Shown in pieces: positions 20,417 to 29,202 of a stretch of DNA of 64,000 nt. The position numbers were made by a program, and so were the translations under genes. A model generated the notes under the pieces. The model saw only the letters and a program-made list of their open reading frames with translations, did not search any database and was not told where the DNA came from. Source of the stretch: Prescottella defluvii (lineage in GTDB: Bacteria; Actinomycetota; Actinomycetes; Mycobacteriales; Mycobacteriaceae); NCBI RefSeq assembly GCF_000738775.1, contig NZ_JPOC01000045.1, positions 34,434 through 98,433 of the forward strand, read 5' to 3'. The number at the start of each line of letters is the position of its first letter. The first letter of the stretch is position 1.

Positions 20417-20464
20417 CACACGACGGCGCCCCGCACGCAGCAGCGTGCGGGGCGCCGTCGTGTG
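20417..20464. terminator. Bidirectional terminator after clpC
   Basis: Perfect 22-bp stem (20417-20438 with 20443-20464) and an AGCA loop. It lies between the converging clpC and kinase genes. Confidence 0.85.
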
Positions 20465-20475
20465 TCAGGTCCGTG

Positions 20476-21057
20476 TCAGCTGGTCACCGTGAGGTGGGCG
20501 GCGCGCCGGGGCCGGTCCGGCCCGAACAGCGCCGCCTCCTGGCGGGCCCAGCGGTCCCAGTGCGGCCGGAACATGTCGCCGTCGCGCAGCAGGGCGCGTC
20601 GCATCCGTTCGTCCGGGGCGGCGTCGACGAACACCCGGACGGCGTAGTACCGGCGCGCGGTGGCGCAGGTCGATCCGGCGCCCTCGACGATCAGGTAGCG
20701 GTGGCGGCGGACCGTGTGCCACTGCGCGTAGGCGCCGCGATGCCAGTCGTAGCGCCGATACCGCGGCGTCCGGCCCCGCTCGGCGGGTGCGAGAACCCAG
20801 CGGACGAGGAGCGGCACCGACGCCGCCAACCCGTCCCAGCTGGGATACAGGTCGTCCATCCGGACGATCGGTGCGTCGCCGAGGGCCGCGGACACCCCGT
20901 CGGCCAGGGTCGATTTTCCGCCGCCCGCGGGGCCATCGATGCCGATCAGGATCGGTCCGCGTCCCCGCCGTCGCCGTCGGTGCGCGGCGCGGGCCAGCCC
21001 GACGGTCCGGGCGGCACTCTCGTCGAGGACCGGTCGGGTCCGATCGTCGATGGTCAT
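20476..21057 (-). CDS. P-loop uridine kinase-like protein
   Basis: A 193-residue nucleoside-kinase-type ATPase. Walker A is GIDGPAGGGKST near residue 40. MDDLYPSWDG resembles the substrate/magnesium segment of uridine and (d)NMP kinases, and VFVDAAPDERMRRALLRDG the lid region. The substrate is not determined by sequence. The ATG at 21057 has a minus-strand -10-like TAGCGT 7 bases upstream. It converges on clpC and is divergent from the MFS gene. Confidence 0.8.
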   Translation of the reverse strand: MTIDDRTRPVLDESAARTVGLARAAHRRRRRGRGPILIGIDGPAGGGKSTLADGVSAALGDAPIVRMDDLYPSWDGLAASVPLLVRWVLAPAERGRTPRYRRYDWHRGAYAQWHTVRRHRYLIVEGAGSTCATARRYYAVRVFVDAAPDERMRRALLRDGDMFRPHWDRWARQEAALFGPDRPRRAAHLTVTS

Positions 21058-21064
21058 GGTCAGC

Positions 21065-21070
21065 ACGCTA
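21065..21070 (-). promoter_or_regulatory. -10 element TAGCGT, leaderless start of kinase gene
   Basis: Minus-strand hexamer 7 bases before the ATG at 21057; no ribosome site is seen. Confidence 0.5.
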
Positions 21071-21147
21071 TGCCAGTTGCCGGGTTCGCCGTCGTCTCCT
21101 CGGCATTTCGGCGCACGCGATCGGCCACGATGGTGTGGACTGGCCGC

Positions 21148-22749
21148 ATGACGTCCGCAACGGTCGGGATCCGCCCCGCCCGGGCCCCGTTCGTCCTGAC
21201 GGCCCTGATCCTGGTCGCGGCCGTGGCGAACCTGAACCTGGCGGTGGCCAATGTCGCGCTGCCCGACATCGGTCGGGCCTTCGACGCGAGCCAGACGCAG
21301 CTGAACCTGATCGCGGTCGGCTACTCCGTCGGGCTCGCCGGTTCGGTGCTCTACCTCGGTGCTCTCGGTGACCGGTTCGGGCGCAAGATGATGTTGGTGC
21401 TCGGGATGCTGCTGTCGTTGCCCGCGTGCATCATCGCCGCCTACGCCCCGACGGTCGAGGTGCTGATCCTCGCGCGCCTGCTCGGTGGCGTCGCGGCGGG
21501 CATGGCCTTCCCGACCACTCTCGCGCTGATCACCGCGCTGTGGTCGGGGCCGGGCCGGACGAAGGCGATCGCGCTGTGGTCCGCGATCGGCGGCGGCCTG
21601 TCGTCCCTCGGCCCGCTCGTGTCCGGTGCCCTGTTGCAGTCGTTCGAGTGGGGTTCGGTGTTCCTGGTGACGGTGCCGCTGGCGCTGGTCGCGCTGGGCT
21701 TCGCGGTGGTGTTCGTGCCGAGCCACGTCAACGAGTCGACCGATCCGGTGGATCATCTCGGCGGGATCGTGTCGGTGATCCTGGTGGCGGCGCTGGTGCT
21801 GGGCATCAACTTCGCGCCCGTCGACGGGATGCGCACGACCGCGCTGTCGATGCTGCTGGTGGCCGCCGCGGCGGGTGTCGGGTTCGGAATCCGTCAGTTG
21901 CGGGCGAGGTACCCGTTGTTCGACCTGACGGTGGCTCGGCGGCGGATCTTCTGGGTGGCCGCGGTCGCCGGCATCGTCGTGTTCGGGACGCTGATGGGGA
22001 CGATGTACATCGGGCAGCAGTTCATGCAGAACGTGCTCGGGTATTCCACGCTGGCAGCAGGTTCCGCCGGCCTGCCCGCAGCGGCGGTCATGGTGGTGGT
22101 GGCGCCGCAGTCGGCCAGGCTCGTCGAGTCGTACGGCGCGCGGTTCACGCTGCTGCTCGGGTACACGGCGATCGTGCTGGGGCTGCTGGTGGCGCTGCTG
22201 TTGTGGAAGGAGGACGCGCAGTACTGGAAGATCGCGCTCGGCTACATGTTCCTCGGTGCGGGCGTCGGGCTCGCGGGCACGCCGGCCTCGCATTCGCTGA
22301 CCGGGTCGGTGCCGGTGTGGCGGGCGGGGATGGCGTCGGGCACCGCGGACCTGCAGCGCGACCTGGGTGGCGCGATCGTGCAGTCGGTGCTCGGGGCGCT
22401 GCTCACCGCCGGGTACTCGGCCTCGTTCGCCGCCGCGATCGCGTCCAGTCCGGACTCGGACGCCGTCAGCGACCAGACCGAGGCCGCACTGGAGAAGTCG
22501 TTCGCGGGGGCCGAGAACGTCGCGGAGCGGTACCCGCAGTACGCGGACACGATCACCGCTGCCGCCCGCGCGGCGTTCCTGGACGGCGACACCCGCGCGT
22601 ACGGCGCGGCGATCGTGATCGTCCTGGTCGGCGCGGCACTGGTCTTCTTCGTCTTCCCGCGCCGTGACCGGGAACGGGAACTGCTCGAGCAGTATCGGGC
22701 CACCGATGACGCGGTCGCGCGGGCCGACGCTGCCGCCCGGCGATCCTGA
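21148..22749 (+). CDS. MFS drug exporter, DHA2 type
   Basis: A proton-coupled efflux protein of about 533 residues with some 14 membrane segments, as in the DHA2 (EmrB/QacA) group. The family motif GALGDRFGRKMM follows the second segment, and the antiporter-type LARLLGGVAAGMAFPTTLALI lies near segment 5. The ATG at 21148 is preferred; an ATG 18 bases earlier is possible. A loop of about 60 residues (PDSDAVSDQTEAALEKSF...) before the last segment is typical of the group. The substrate is unknown, and no regulator gene is adjacent. Confidence 0.87.
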   Translation: MTSATVGIRPARAPFVLTALILVAAVANLNLAVANVALPDIGRAFDASQTQLNLIAVGYSVGLAGSVLYLGALGDRFGRKMMLVLGMLLSLPACIIAAYAPTVEVLILARLLGGVAAGMAFPTTLALITALWSGPGRTKAIALWSAIGGGLSSLGPLVSGALLQSFEWGSVFLVTVPLALVALGFAVVFVPSHVNESTDPVDHLGGIVSVILVAALVLGINFAPVDGMRTTALSMLLVAAAAGVGFGIRQLRARYPLFDLTVARRRIFWVAAVAGIVVFGTLMGTMYIGQQFMQNVLGYSTLAAGSAGLPAAAVMVVVAPQSARLVESYGARFTLLLGYTAIVLGLLVALLLWKEDAQYWKIALGYMFLGAGVGLAGTPASHSLTGSVPVWRAGMASGTADLQRDLGGAIVQSVLGALLTAGYSASFAAAIASSPDSDAVSDQTEAALEKSFAGAENVAERYPQYADTITAAARAAFLDGDTRAYGAAIVIVLVGAALVFFVFPRRDRERELLEQYRATDDAVARADAAARRS

Positions 22750-22826
22750 GCGAATCGCGCGTGCCGGGCGCGGTGTCGGGGAACACTGGTGGTCGTCACC
22801 CGCACACTCCGACGGAAGGATTCCCA

Positions 22827-23261
22827 ATGCCCACACGTACCGCACGCACCGCCTGGAACGGGACGCTCGAAAAGGGTTCGGGGCAGGTCGAACTCAGCAG
22901 TTCGGGGGTGGGTACCTTCGAGGTGTCGTTCCCGAAGCGGGCCGCCGACGACGCCGGGGGCACCACCAGTCCGGAGGAGTTGATCGCGGCGGCGCACTCG
23001 TCGTGCTACGCGATGCAGTTGTCCGCGCTGATCGGTGAGGCGGGCGGCGTCCCGCAGAGCCTCGACATTCGTGCCGACGTCTCCCTCGGTCCCGACGATC
23101 CGGGATTCAAGCTCACGGGAATCGCCCTCACCGTCCGCGGTGAGGTGGACGGCCTGGACGCGGCGGGGTTCGCCCGTGTCGCCCAGGCCGCCAAGGAGTC
23201 CTGCCCGGTGAGCAAGGCTCTCACCGGCGTCGCGATCACGCTGGACGCCGCGCTCGAGTAG
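22827..23261 (+). CDS. OsmC-family peroxiredoxin
   Basis: A thiol peroxidase of 144 residues that reduces organic hydroperoxides. GGAAGGA precedes the ATG at 22827. The two redox cysteines are in AAAHSSCYAMQLS and AKESCPVSKALTGV, and the TSPEELIAAAH motif places it nearer OsmC than Ohr. It converges on the P15K-like gene with a 3-base gap. No OhrR-type regulator is next to it. Confidence 0.93.
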   Translation: MPTRTARTAWNGTLEKGSGQVELSSSGVGTFEVSFPKRAADDAGGTTSPEELIAAAHSSCYAMQLSALIGEAGGVPQSLDIRADVSLGPDDPGFKLTGIALTVRGEVDGLDAAGFARVAQAAKESCPVSKALTGVAITLDAALE

Positions 23262-23264
23262 CGG

Positions 23265-23593
23265 TCAGTCGAGTTCGAGCCTCGCCCTGATCCGGTCCAT
23301 CCGCTCCCTCAGCTCGTCCTGTGTCACGATGCCGCGGTCGAGCAGTGTGTGCGCGGTGGTGATGGCGGACCGGGAGTGGACGGGGAACTCGCTGTAGACG
23401 GTCTCGCCCAGCTCGTCCTCGGTGTGCCGGCGTTCCAGGTTGTCCCAGGCGCCGCGCCAGGACAGGCATTCGACGGTGGCCTGCATCGCCGATTCCCACG
23501 GATCGGGTTTGCGGTCGGTGTCGGGCAGGGTGCCGTCCCGCGTGGCTCCGTCCTGCAGTGTGCCGAGGATGACCTCGTACCCCTGTGCGGTCG

Positions 23594-23597
<4 letters not shown>
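23265..23597 (-). CDS. Accessory protein of the Co-type NHase/SCNase cluster (P15K/beta-N-like)
   Basis: A 110-residue protein that repeats the sequence of the beta-like subunit encoded at 24624-25055: ECLSWRGAWDN..RRH.EDELGET against ECLAWRGAWNAEMRRRAEVDLGET, with matching C-terminal D-LRERMDRIRARL. In the Thiobacillus thioparus thiocyanate hydrolase operon a subunit-like protein called P15K lies after scnC and helps insert cobalt. Position and similarity fit that role here, but this is inference. The GTG start overlaps the scnC-like stop by 4 bases. Confidence 0.7.
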
Positions 23598-24315
<718 letters not shown>

Positions 24316-24319
<4 letters not shown>

Positions 24320-24624
24320 TTCTCCTCCTGCCGGTCCTTGTCGGGAGCCCGGAGCCAGCCCTCCGCGCATTCGGTTTCGAGCGTGTCGATGTCGTATCCG
24401 GTGTAGCGGGGCCACAGGTCGGTCTGTTTGAACGAGACGACGTAGAACGGTTCCGTGCGGCCGGTCTCGAGCTTGTCGAACGCCTCGTCCTCCGGGATCA
24501 CCCAGTCTGGCCGGTGGGCGACGACGACGCCCGTCTGGTTTCGCACGAATGCCTGTGTGCGCGTGTGGAAGATGCTGGTCTGATCCTTGACGACCACGCG
24601 GTCGCCGATCTTGAACTTCGGCAT
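24316..24624 (-). CDS. SH3-like subunit (NHase beta C-terminal / SCNase alpha-like)
   Basis: A 102-residue protein matching the C-terminal barrel half of nitrile hydratase beta: it opens MPKFKIGDRVVVKD and contains HTRTQAFVRNQTGVVV and EPFYVVSFKQTDLWP. In thiocyanate hydrolase and toyocamycin nitrile hydratase this half is a separate subunit, as here. The ATG overlaps the preceding stop (TGATG) and its own stop overlaps the next GTG. It should assemble with the products of 24624-25055 and 23594-24319. Confidence 0.85.
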
Positions 24625-25055
24625 CACTTCCTCGCCTCCTGGAGACGTGCCCGCACCTCGTCGATCTTGTCCGAGAGTTCGTCGAGGGGGACGAGTCCCT
24701 TGTCGACCATCACCTTGGCGGCGACGGTGATCCATCGCGCGTAGTACGGGAGTCCGAAGTACTGGGTCTCGCCGAGGTCGACCTCGGCGCGGCGCCGCAT
24801 CTCCGCGTTCCATGCGCCGCGCCATGCGAGGCACTCGCACGTGACGTACGTGTTCATCTCCCAGGCCTCTTCCTCCTTCTCGAGGTACTCGACCGGGAGG
24901 GCGGGTTGCCCGCCGACGTCGTGCAGGACGTGCCGCAGGATGTCGTACTGCGCGTTGGTGATCGAGTACGGCGAGTCCTGGGCGTCGTGGACTGCCGGGG
25001 TGATCTTCGCCAGACCGTCGGTGAGGGTCTGGAATTGTGCCTGATTGGTACTCAT
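24624..25055 (-). CDS. NHase beta N-terminal / SCNase beta-like subunit
   Basis: A 143-residue helical subunit matching the N-terminal half of nitrile hydratase beta. YVTCECLAWRGAWNAEMRRRAE and DLGETQYFGLPYYARWITVAAKVMVDKGL are the recognisable core, with LSDKIDEVRARLQ at the end. The ATG at 25055 has GGGAGA upstream. It is the first gene of the enzyme set, 65 bases after cbtA on the same strand. The last gene of the set is a shorter paralogue of it. Confidence 0.82.
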   Translation of the reverse strand: MSTNQAQFQTLTDGLAKITPAVHDAQDSPYSITNAQYDILRHVLHDVGGQPALPVEYLEKEEEAWEMNTYVTCECLAWRGAWNAEMRRRAEVDLGETQYFGLPYYARWITVAAKVMVDKGLVPLDELSDKIDEVRARLQEARK

Positions 25056-25120
25056 GGAGGTCTCCCGTCCATGTGGTTTCGGCGATTCCTGTTGTGTCCG
25101 AATCGTTGTCGAGTCCCCTC

Positions 25121-25939
25121 CTAGGGTCGCGTGGTGTCGGTCGGTGCGTGTTCCGGTGTGGCGGCGGGGGAGGCGGCGCCGCGTTGTGCCCGCTCGGTGA
25201 GGTATGCGAACGCCACACCCAGGCTCAGCCACAGGGTGGCCTGCGTCGCCAGCGAAGATATCCGGAACTGCCACAACAGCGTGGCGGGGAAGTCCTCGGC
25301 CACTTCGTTCACGGTCGGAAGGACGAGGTATCCGACGGTGACGATCGCGAGGAAGGTGACGATCGCCGCGGCGGTCCGTAATGTCCAGTAGCGTTGTGAC
25401 GCAAGTTTCTTGGCGACGTAGACGGCGGCACCCACCGCGGCGAGCCCGAGCGCGAGCGCGGCGACCCACAGCAGTGTCCGTTCGTTCATGGTGTCCGGAT
25501 CGCCGACCGCGGGTGGATTGGCCGGGTACTTGAAGAACGGGACGGCCTCGACGGCGAGCCAACCGGCTCCGGCCAAGCCGAGCGCGAGCAGTGGGCCGGA
25601 CATCGCAGTGAACCGGCGTGCGTAGTGTGCGGCGACACCGAAGATCGCGCCGAACGCGACCCCTGCCAGGGATGTTGCGAGGATCAGGCCCGCTCGCTGC
25701 CCGTCCCGGGAGACCAGGGGTTCGTCGCTGTCGGAGTGCGAGTGCGGGGCGGCGGGCTCCCCGTCGTCGTGGGCGGCGGTCGCGTCGGCGCCCGCACCCG
25801 CTGACTCCTCGATCTCGATGGCGGCCGCGACGTGCGGTTCGCCGAGGGCGAATGCGACTGCGCCGGTGAGGAGTCCGGCGATCAGTCCGGCGAACAGGCC
25901 TCGTAGCACCAGGCTCTTCAGTGATCCTGTCAGTGGCAC
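25121..25939 (-). CDS. cbtA: CbtA cobalt transporter subunit
   Basis: A membrane component of the CbtAB cobalt importer, 272 residues from a GTG that overlaps the cbtB stop by 10 bases. Six or so hydrophobic segments are visible; the first reads LVLRGLFAGLIAGLLTGAVAFALGEP. A loop near residue 50-75 is acidic and His-rich (HDDGEPAAPHSHSDSDEP), a likely metal-binding stretch. AHYARRF and PFFKYPANPPAVGDPDT are typical of the family. Placed directly before a cobalt-dependent enzyme, it very probably supplies its metal. Confidence 0.9.
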   Translation of the reverse strand: MPLTGSLKSLVLRGLFAGLIAGLLTGAVAFALGEPHVAAAIEIEESAGAGADATAAHDDGEPAAPHSHSDSDEPLVSRDGQRAGLILATSLAGVAFGAIFGVAAHYARRFTAMSGPLLALGLAGAGWLAVEAVPFFKYPANPPAVGDPDTMNERTLLWVAALALGLAAVGAAVYVAKKLASQRYWTLRTAAAIVTFLAIVTVGYLVLPTVNEVAEDFPATLLWQFRISSLATQATLWLSLGVAFAYLTERAQRGAASPAATPEHAPTDTTRP

Positions 25940-26124
25940 GGGAGCCCCAGGAGGTGCCGGCCGTCGTGCATCAGTTCGTGCATGTACATCCCGGTTCGGG
26001 AGATCGCGCCCTGGTCGAAGCCGACGAGATAGAGCGTCACGAGGGCGAGGAGCACCACGCCCACCGCAACGAGCGCGACGCCGACCGATTCGATTGCCCG
26101 ATTGGGGCTGTGGGCGAGAGTCAT
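25930..26124 (-). CDS. cbtB: CbtB cobalt transporter subunit
   Basis: A 64-residue protein with one membrane segment (about 12-36) and the family's C-terminal His/Cys cluster MHELMHDGRHLLGLPCH, thought to bind cobalt. AGGAGG lies just before the ATG at 26124. It is the first gene of the six-gene operon. CbtAB genes elsewhere often follow a cobalamin riboswitch, but I could not find one here. A hairpin lies in the leader instead. Confidence 0.92.
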   Translation of the reverse strand: MTLAHSPNRAIESVGVALVAVGVVLLALVTLYLVGFDQGAISRTGMYMHELMHDGRHLLGLPCH

Positions 26125-26140
26125 GGTTCCTCCTGGGGTG

Positions 26141-26160
26141 TTCGGCCGGATACGGCCGAA
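26141..26160 (-). promoter_or_regulatory. Hairpin in the cbtB leader
   Basis: Perfect 8-bp stem (TTCGGCCG...CGGCCGAA) with a 4-base loop, ending 16 bases before the cbtB ATG and next to its ribosome site. It could be an operator or an RNA element. Confidence 0.55.
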
Positions 26161-26249
26161 GCTGTGCGCGACCGCGGGAGGTGGCAGAGGCCGTTTCCCG
26201 GTCGGCGGAAGACATCACCGACGCTACGCGGCAGATGCGGTGGATCCGT

Positions 26250-26274
26250 GCACTTGTGGACTTCGCACAACTGC
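26250..26274. promoter_or_regulatory. Dyad operator candidate between cbtB and the HxlR gene
   Basis: GCACTTGTG and CACAACTGC flank a 7-base centre, with 8 of 9 positions symmetrical. It lies midway between divergent genes and is a plausible site for the double HxlR protein. Confidence 0.5.
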
Positions 26275-26372
26275 GAACGCGACGCCGGTGGAGGCTGGGC
26301 GATATGGGGTGTCGGGCCGACGGTGCACCCGCGGAAACGAACTTTCGGCCGACTCGACGACGCGGTCTGTGC

Positions 26373-26378
26373 GATACT
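26373..26378 (+). promoter_or_regulatory. -10 candidate GATACT for the HxlR gene
   Basis: Hexamer 27 bases before the ATG at 26406, followed by GGGGGAG as ribosome site. Confidence 0.35.
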
Positions 26379-26405
26379 CCGGCCACTGACGAGGGGGAGC
26401 TGGTC

Positions 26406-27398
26406 ATGCGTGGGGGAGGCTACGTTCTCGATCTGGGCCGCGACGATGCGCTCGCGATCGCATTCGGGCTGCTCGGTGACGAGTGGAACCTGTGGATTCT
26501 GGCTCAGGCGCTGCGCGGAGCACGGCGGTACAGCGACTGGGCGGGCCGGGGGAAGATCTCGAACTCGGTCCTGACCGGCCGGCTCGGCCGACTCACCGAC
26601 GCCGGGCTGCTCGACCGGGTCGTGTTTCCGTTGCATCCTGCGCGGCCCGAGTACGTGCTCACCGATCGTGGTCGTGCGGTGTGGCCGATCCTGGTGGCGA
26701 TGTGGTGGTGGGAGCGCGAGTGGGCGCCGGAAGGTTCGGCGGGCGCGTCGGGGATGCGGCACGTCGACTGCGGGGCCGAGTTCGCCCCGGTGCTGGTGTG
26801 TGGGCGGTGCCGGGAGCCTGCGGGGCTGGACGACGTGATCGCGACGCCCGCGCCGAGCGGCGGTGGATCGGACGGGTCGCGCCGGACGCCCGCGGCTGCG
26901 AGCCGTCGACGCCCCGGTGGGGTCCGTCGGCGAGCGCAGTTGCCGCACACGATGGAACTCGTCGGGGACCGGTGGTCTGCCGTATTGCTCGGTGCGGCCT
27001 CGTTCGGCGCGACGAGGTTCGGGGTGTTCGCCGAGTGGACGGGCGCGCCGTCGGCCGTCCTGGCGGATCGACTGCGAGTCTTCACCGAGCTCGGCGTGCT
27101 GAGCGAGCATCCCGCCCCCGAGCATCAGAGGCGGGTCACCTACCACCTGACACGGAAGGGGCGCGAGTTCTTCCCCGTGGTGGCGACGATGATCGAGTGG
27201 GGTCGGTGGTGGTTCGGCGTGCCGGACGGCGGTTCCCTGTCGATCGGGCATCGCGGCTGCGCGGGGCCCTTCTCGCCGCGTCTGGTGTGCAGTCACTGTT
27301 CCGGGCCACTCCAGGCGGGGTGCCTTCACCGGCCGGGTCAGGTCACGGATGAGCATCGAGAACCTCCAGTTCACGAGGTCGAGGTCGCACGCGGGTAA
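26406..27398 (+). CDS. Regulator with two fused HxlR domains
   Basis: A 330-residue protein holding two HxlR-type winged-helix domains in tandem. The first (about 1-125) contains LGDEWNLWILAQALRGARRYSDW and YVLTDRGRAVWPIL. The second (about 175-300) contains LVGDRWSAVLLGAASFGATRFGVF and YHLTRKGREFFPVV. Each is followed by a similar cysteine motif (CGAEFAPVLVCGRC and CAGPFSPRLVCSHC) that could bind a metal. HxlR proteins normally have one domain and work as dimers, so this may be a pseudo-dimer. It is divergent from cbtBA and may sense cobalt, thiocyanate or a nitrile. GGGGAG lies 7 bases before the ATG. Confidence 0.85.
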   Translation: MRGGGYVLDLGRDDALAIAFGLLGDEWNLWILAQALRGARRYSDWAGRGKISNSVLTGRLGRLTDAGLLDRVVFPLHPARPEYVLTDRGRAVWPILVAMWWWEREWAPEGSAGASGMRHVDCGAEFAPVLVCGRCREPAGLDDVIATPAPSGGGSDGSRRTPAAASRRRPGGVRRRAQLPHTMELVGDRWSAVLLGAASFGATRFGVFAEWTGAPSAVLADRLRVFTELGVLSEHPAPEHQRRVTYHLTRKGREFFPVVATMIEWGRWWFGVPDGGSLSIGHRGCAGPFSPRLVCSHCSGPLQAGCLHRPGQVTDEHREPPVHEVEVARG

Positions 27399-27415
27399 CG
27401 GTCCGTGGTACATCT

Positions 27416-27431
27416 GGTGATGTAGATCACA
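27416..27431. promoter_or_regulatory. Crp/GlxR-like site upstream of acyl ligase
   Basis: GGTGATGTAGATCACA matches the palindrome TGTGA-NNTANN-TCACA at all but the first base. It lies 55 bases before the ligase ATG, so a cAMP-receptor-type regulator could act here. Confidence 0.5.
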
Positions 27432-27485
27432 CCGCTAACTGAAGTGATGACGGTCGGGGCGTCGGATCGACGGAAGGGAAGGCAC

Positions 27486-29147
27486 ATGGGGAGCCTGAAG
27501 ATTCACCCTCAGATCCGGATCAACGAGTACACCGCGTCCGGTGCATGGACGTCGGAGACGGTTCGACAGCTCTTCGCCGATCGTGTGCGGGAGCGTGGAT
27601 CCCAACTCGCCGTGGTCGATCCCGTGAACAAGGCCGAGTACGTCGACGCGCTGCCGCGCCGGGTCACCTGGGCCGAGCTCGACGCCGACGTCGACGGGCT
27701 GGCGCAGGTGCTGCTCGAGGCCGGGATCCGGGCGGGTGAGGTGATCGCCGTCCAGTTGCCGAACACCGTCGAACAGGTCGTCGTCTTCCTCGCGGCCTGG
27801 CGGATCGGGGCGATCGTGTCGCCGCTGCCGGTGCATTCGACCGACGCGGAGATCGTCGAGAGCTGTAACGAGTCGTGCGCGAGCGCCTTCGTCACCGCGG
27901 GTCGGGTCGGTTCGAGCTCGCTCGCCGCCCGGGTGATGGCCGTGCGCTCGCAGATGCCCACGCTGCGGGCAGTCCTGAGTTACGGGGTGAGTGTGCCCGG
28001 CGGTGTCGTGCGGATCGGGCACGCGGTGCCGACGGCCGCCGACGTCGAGCGGGTCGTCCGGTACGCCGCGACGCACGTCGTCGACCCCAACGACTGCATC
28101 GCGATCTGCTGGACGGCCGGAACCGAGGGCGAACCCCGGGGTGTCCCGCACGCCCACTACGAATCGCTCGCGCACGCCCGGGCCCTCGCCCGTGCGGCGT
28201 CGCTGACCGTCGACGACGTCGTCCTCAACCCGTTCCCGATGATGACGACCGCGGGGATCATCGGAACGCTGCTGCCGTGGCTGTACGCGGGATGCGTGCT
28301 CGTGCAGCATCAACCGTCCGACCTCGACGTCTTCCTGCGTCAGATCGCGGAGGAGAAGGTCACCTACACCGCGGGACGGCCGACGGTCCTCGCGGCGATC
28401 GAGCGTCGTGAGGGGCCGGGAGTGGACTTGTCGACGCTCACCCGGATCGGCGTCGGCGCCGGACCGATGTCGCCGGACACGGTGCGCAGGTGGAAGGAGA
28501 CCTACGGGGTCGAGTTGATCAACTTCTTCGGCACCGTCGAAGGCGTGAGCCTGCGATCGGCGCCGGCCGACGTGGCCCACCGGCAGCGGACCCTGCTGTA
28601 TCCGCTGTCGGGGGACGGCGCGGGCACGGAGATCGAGTTGGTGGATCCGGGTACCGGCGCCGCGATCGTCGCCGCGGGGGTGCTGGGTGAGCTGCGGGTC
28701 AAGGGGCCGACGGTGTTCGCGGGGTACCTCCATCCGGCGCGGGACGGGAACCCGTTCGACACGGACGGCTTCCTCCGAACCGGCGACCTGTTCGTGATCG
28801 ACGGCCCCGACGGCCAGTACGTCAGGTTCGTCGACCGGGCGGCCGACCTCATCGTGCGCGACGGTGTCCCGATCGGCTCGGTCGAGTTGGAGATGTCGAT
28901 CGCGGAGCATCCGTCCGTCGCGGACGTGGCGGTCGTCGGATACCCCGACGACCGCGTGGGCGAACGTGTCGTCGCGGTCGTGGAATGTCGACCCGGTGCG
29001 GTCCTCGGTCTCGACGAGCTGGTCGGGTTCCTCGCGAGCCGGGGTGTCGGCGCGCCCGATGGCCTGGTGGTCTCCCCGGGGCTGCCGCGCAACCGGTCGG
29101 GCAAGGTCGTCAAGCGGGAAGTGCGGGCGCAGCTGCGTCGAGGTTGA
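27486..29147 (+). CDS. AMP-forming acyl-CoA synthetase/ligase
   Basis: A 553-residue ANL-superfamily enzyme that adenylates a carboxylic acid and usually passes it to CoA. The P-loop is an unusual CWTAGTEGEPRGVPHAH (typical: TSGTTGxPKG). The later motifs are NFFGTVEG, GFLRTGDLF, VDRAADLIVRDGVPIGSVELE and the catalytic Lys in NRSGKVVKREVR. The ATG at 27486 follows GGAAGGG; earlier starts at 27444/27447 are possible. The first 30 residues (KIHPQIRINEYTASGAWTSETV) are like cyclohexanecarboxylate- and medium-chain-type ligases. The substrate is unknown. Confidence 0.85.
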   Translation: MGSLKIHPQIRINEYTASGAWTSETVRQLFADRVRERGSQLAVVDPVNKAEYVDALPRRVTWAELDADVDGLAQVLLEAGIRAGEVIAVQLPNTVEQVVVFLAAWRIGAIVSPLPVHSTDAEIVESCNESCASAFVTAGRVGSSSLAARVMAVRSQMPTLRAVLSYGVSVPGGVVRIGHAVPTAADVERVVRYAATHVVDPNDCIAICWTAGTEGEPRGVPHAHYESLAHARALARAASLTVDDVVLNPFPMMTTAGIIGTLLPWLYAGCVLVQHQPSDLDVFLRQIAEEKVTYTAGRPTVLAAIERREGPGVDLSTLTRIGVGAGPMSPDTVRRWKETYGVELINFFGTVEGVSLRSAPADVAHRQRTLLYPLSGDGAGTEIELVDPGTGAAIVAAGVLGELRVKGPTVFAGYLHPARDGNPFDTDGFLRTGDLFVIDGPDGQYVRFVDRAADLIVRDGVPIGSVELEMSIAEHPSVADVAVVGYPDDRVGERVVAVVECRPGAVLGLDELVGFLASRGVGAPDGLVVSPGLPRNRSGKVVKREVRAQLRRG

Positions 29148-29154
29148 CCCCGCT

Positions 29155-29188
29155 CACGGCGGGCGCGGAACAAGACGCGCCCGCCGTG
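29155..29188 (+). terminator. Hairpin after acyl ligase
   Basis: Perfect 13-bp stem (29155-29167 with 29176-29188) and an 8-base loop, starting 8 bases after the ligase stop. Confidence 0.75.
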
Positions 29189-29202
29189 TGTTCGAATGCG
29201 TC

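Noticed and set aside
26125..26405. Cobalamin riboswitch before cbtB
   Set aside because: The B12-box and the GCCACTG-type core could not be found on the minus strand; only a simple hairpin is present.
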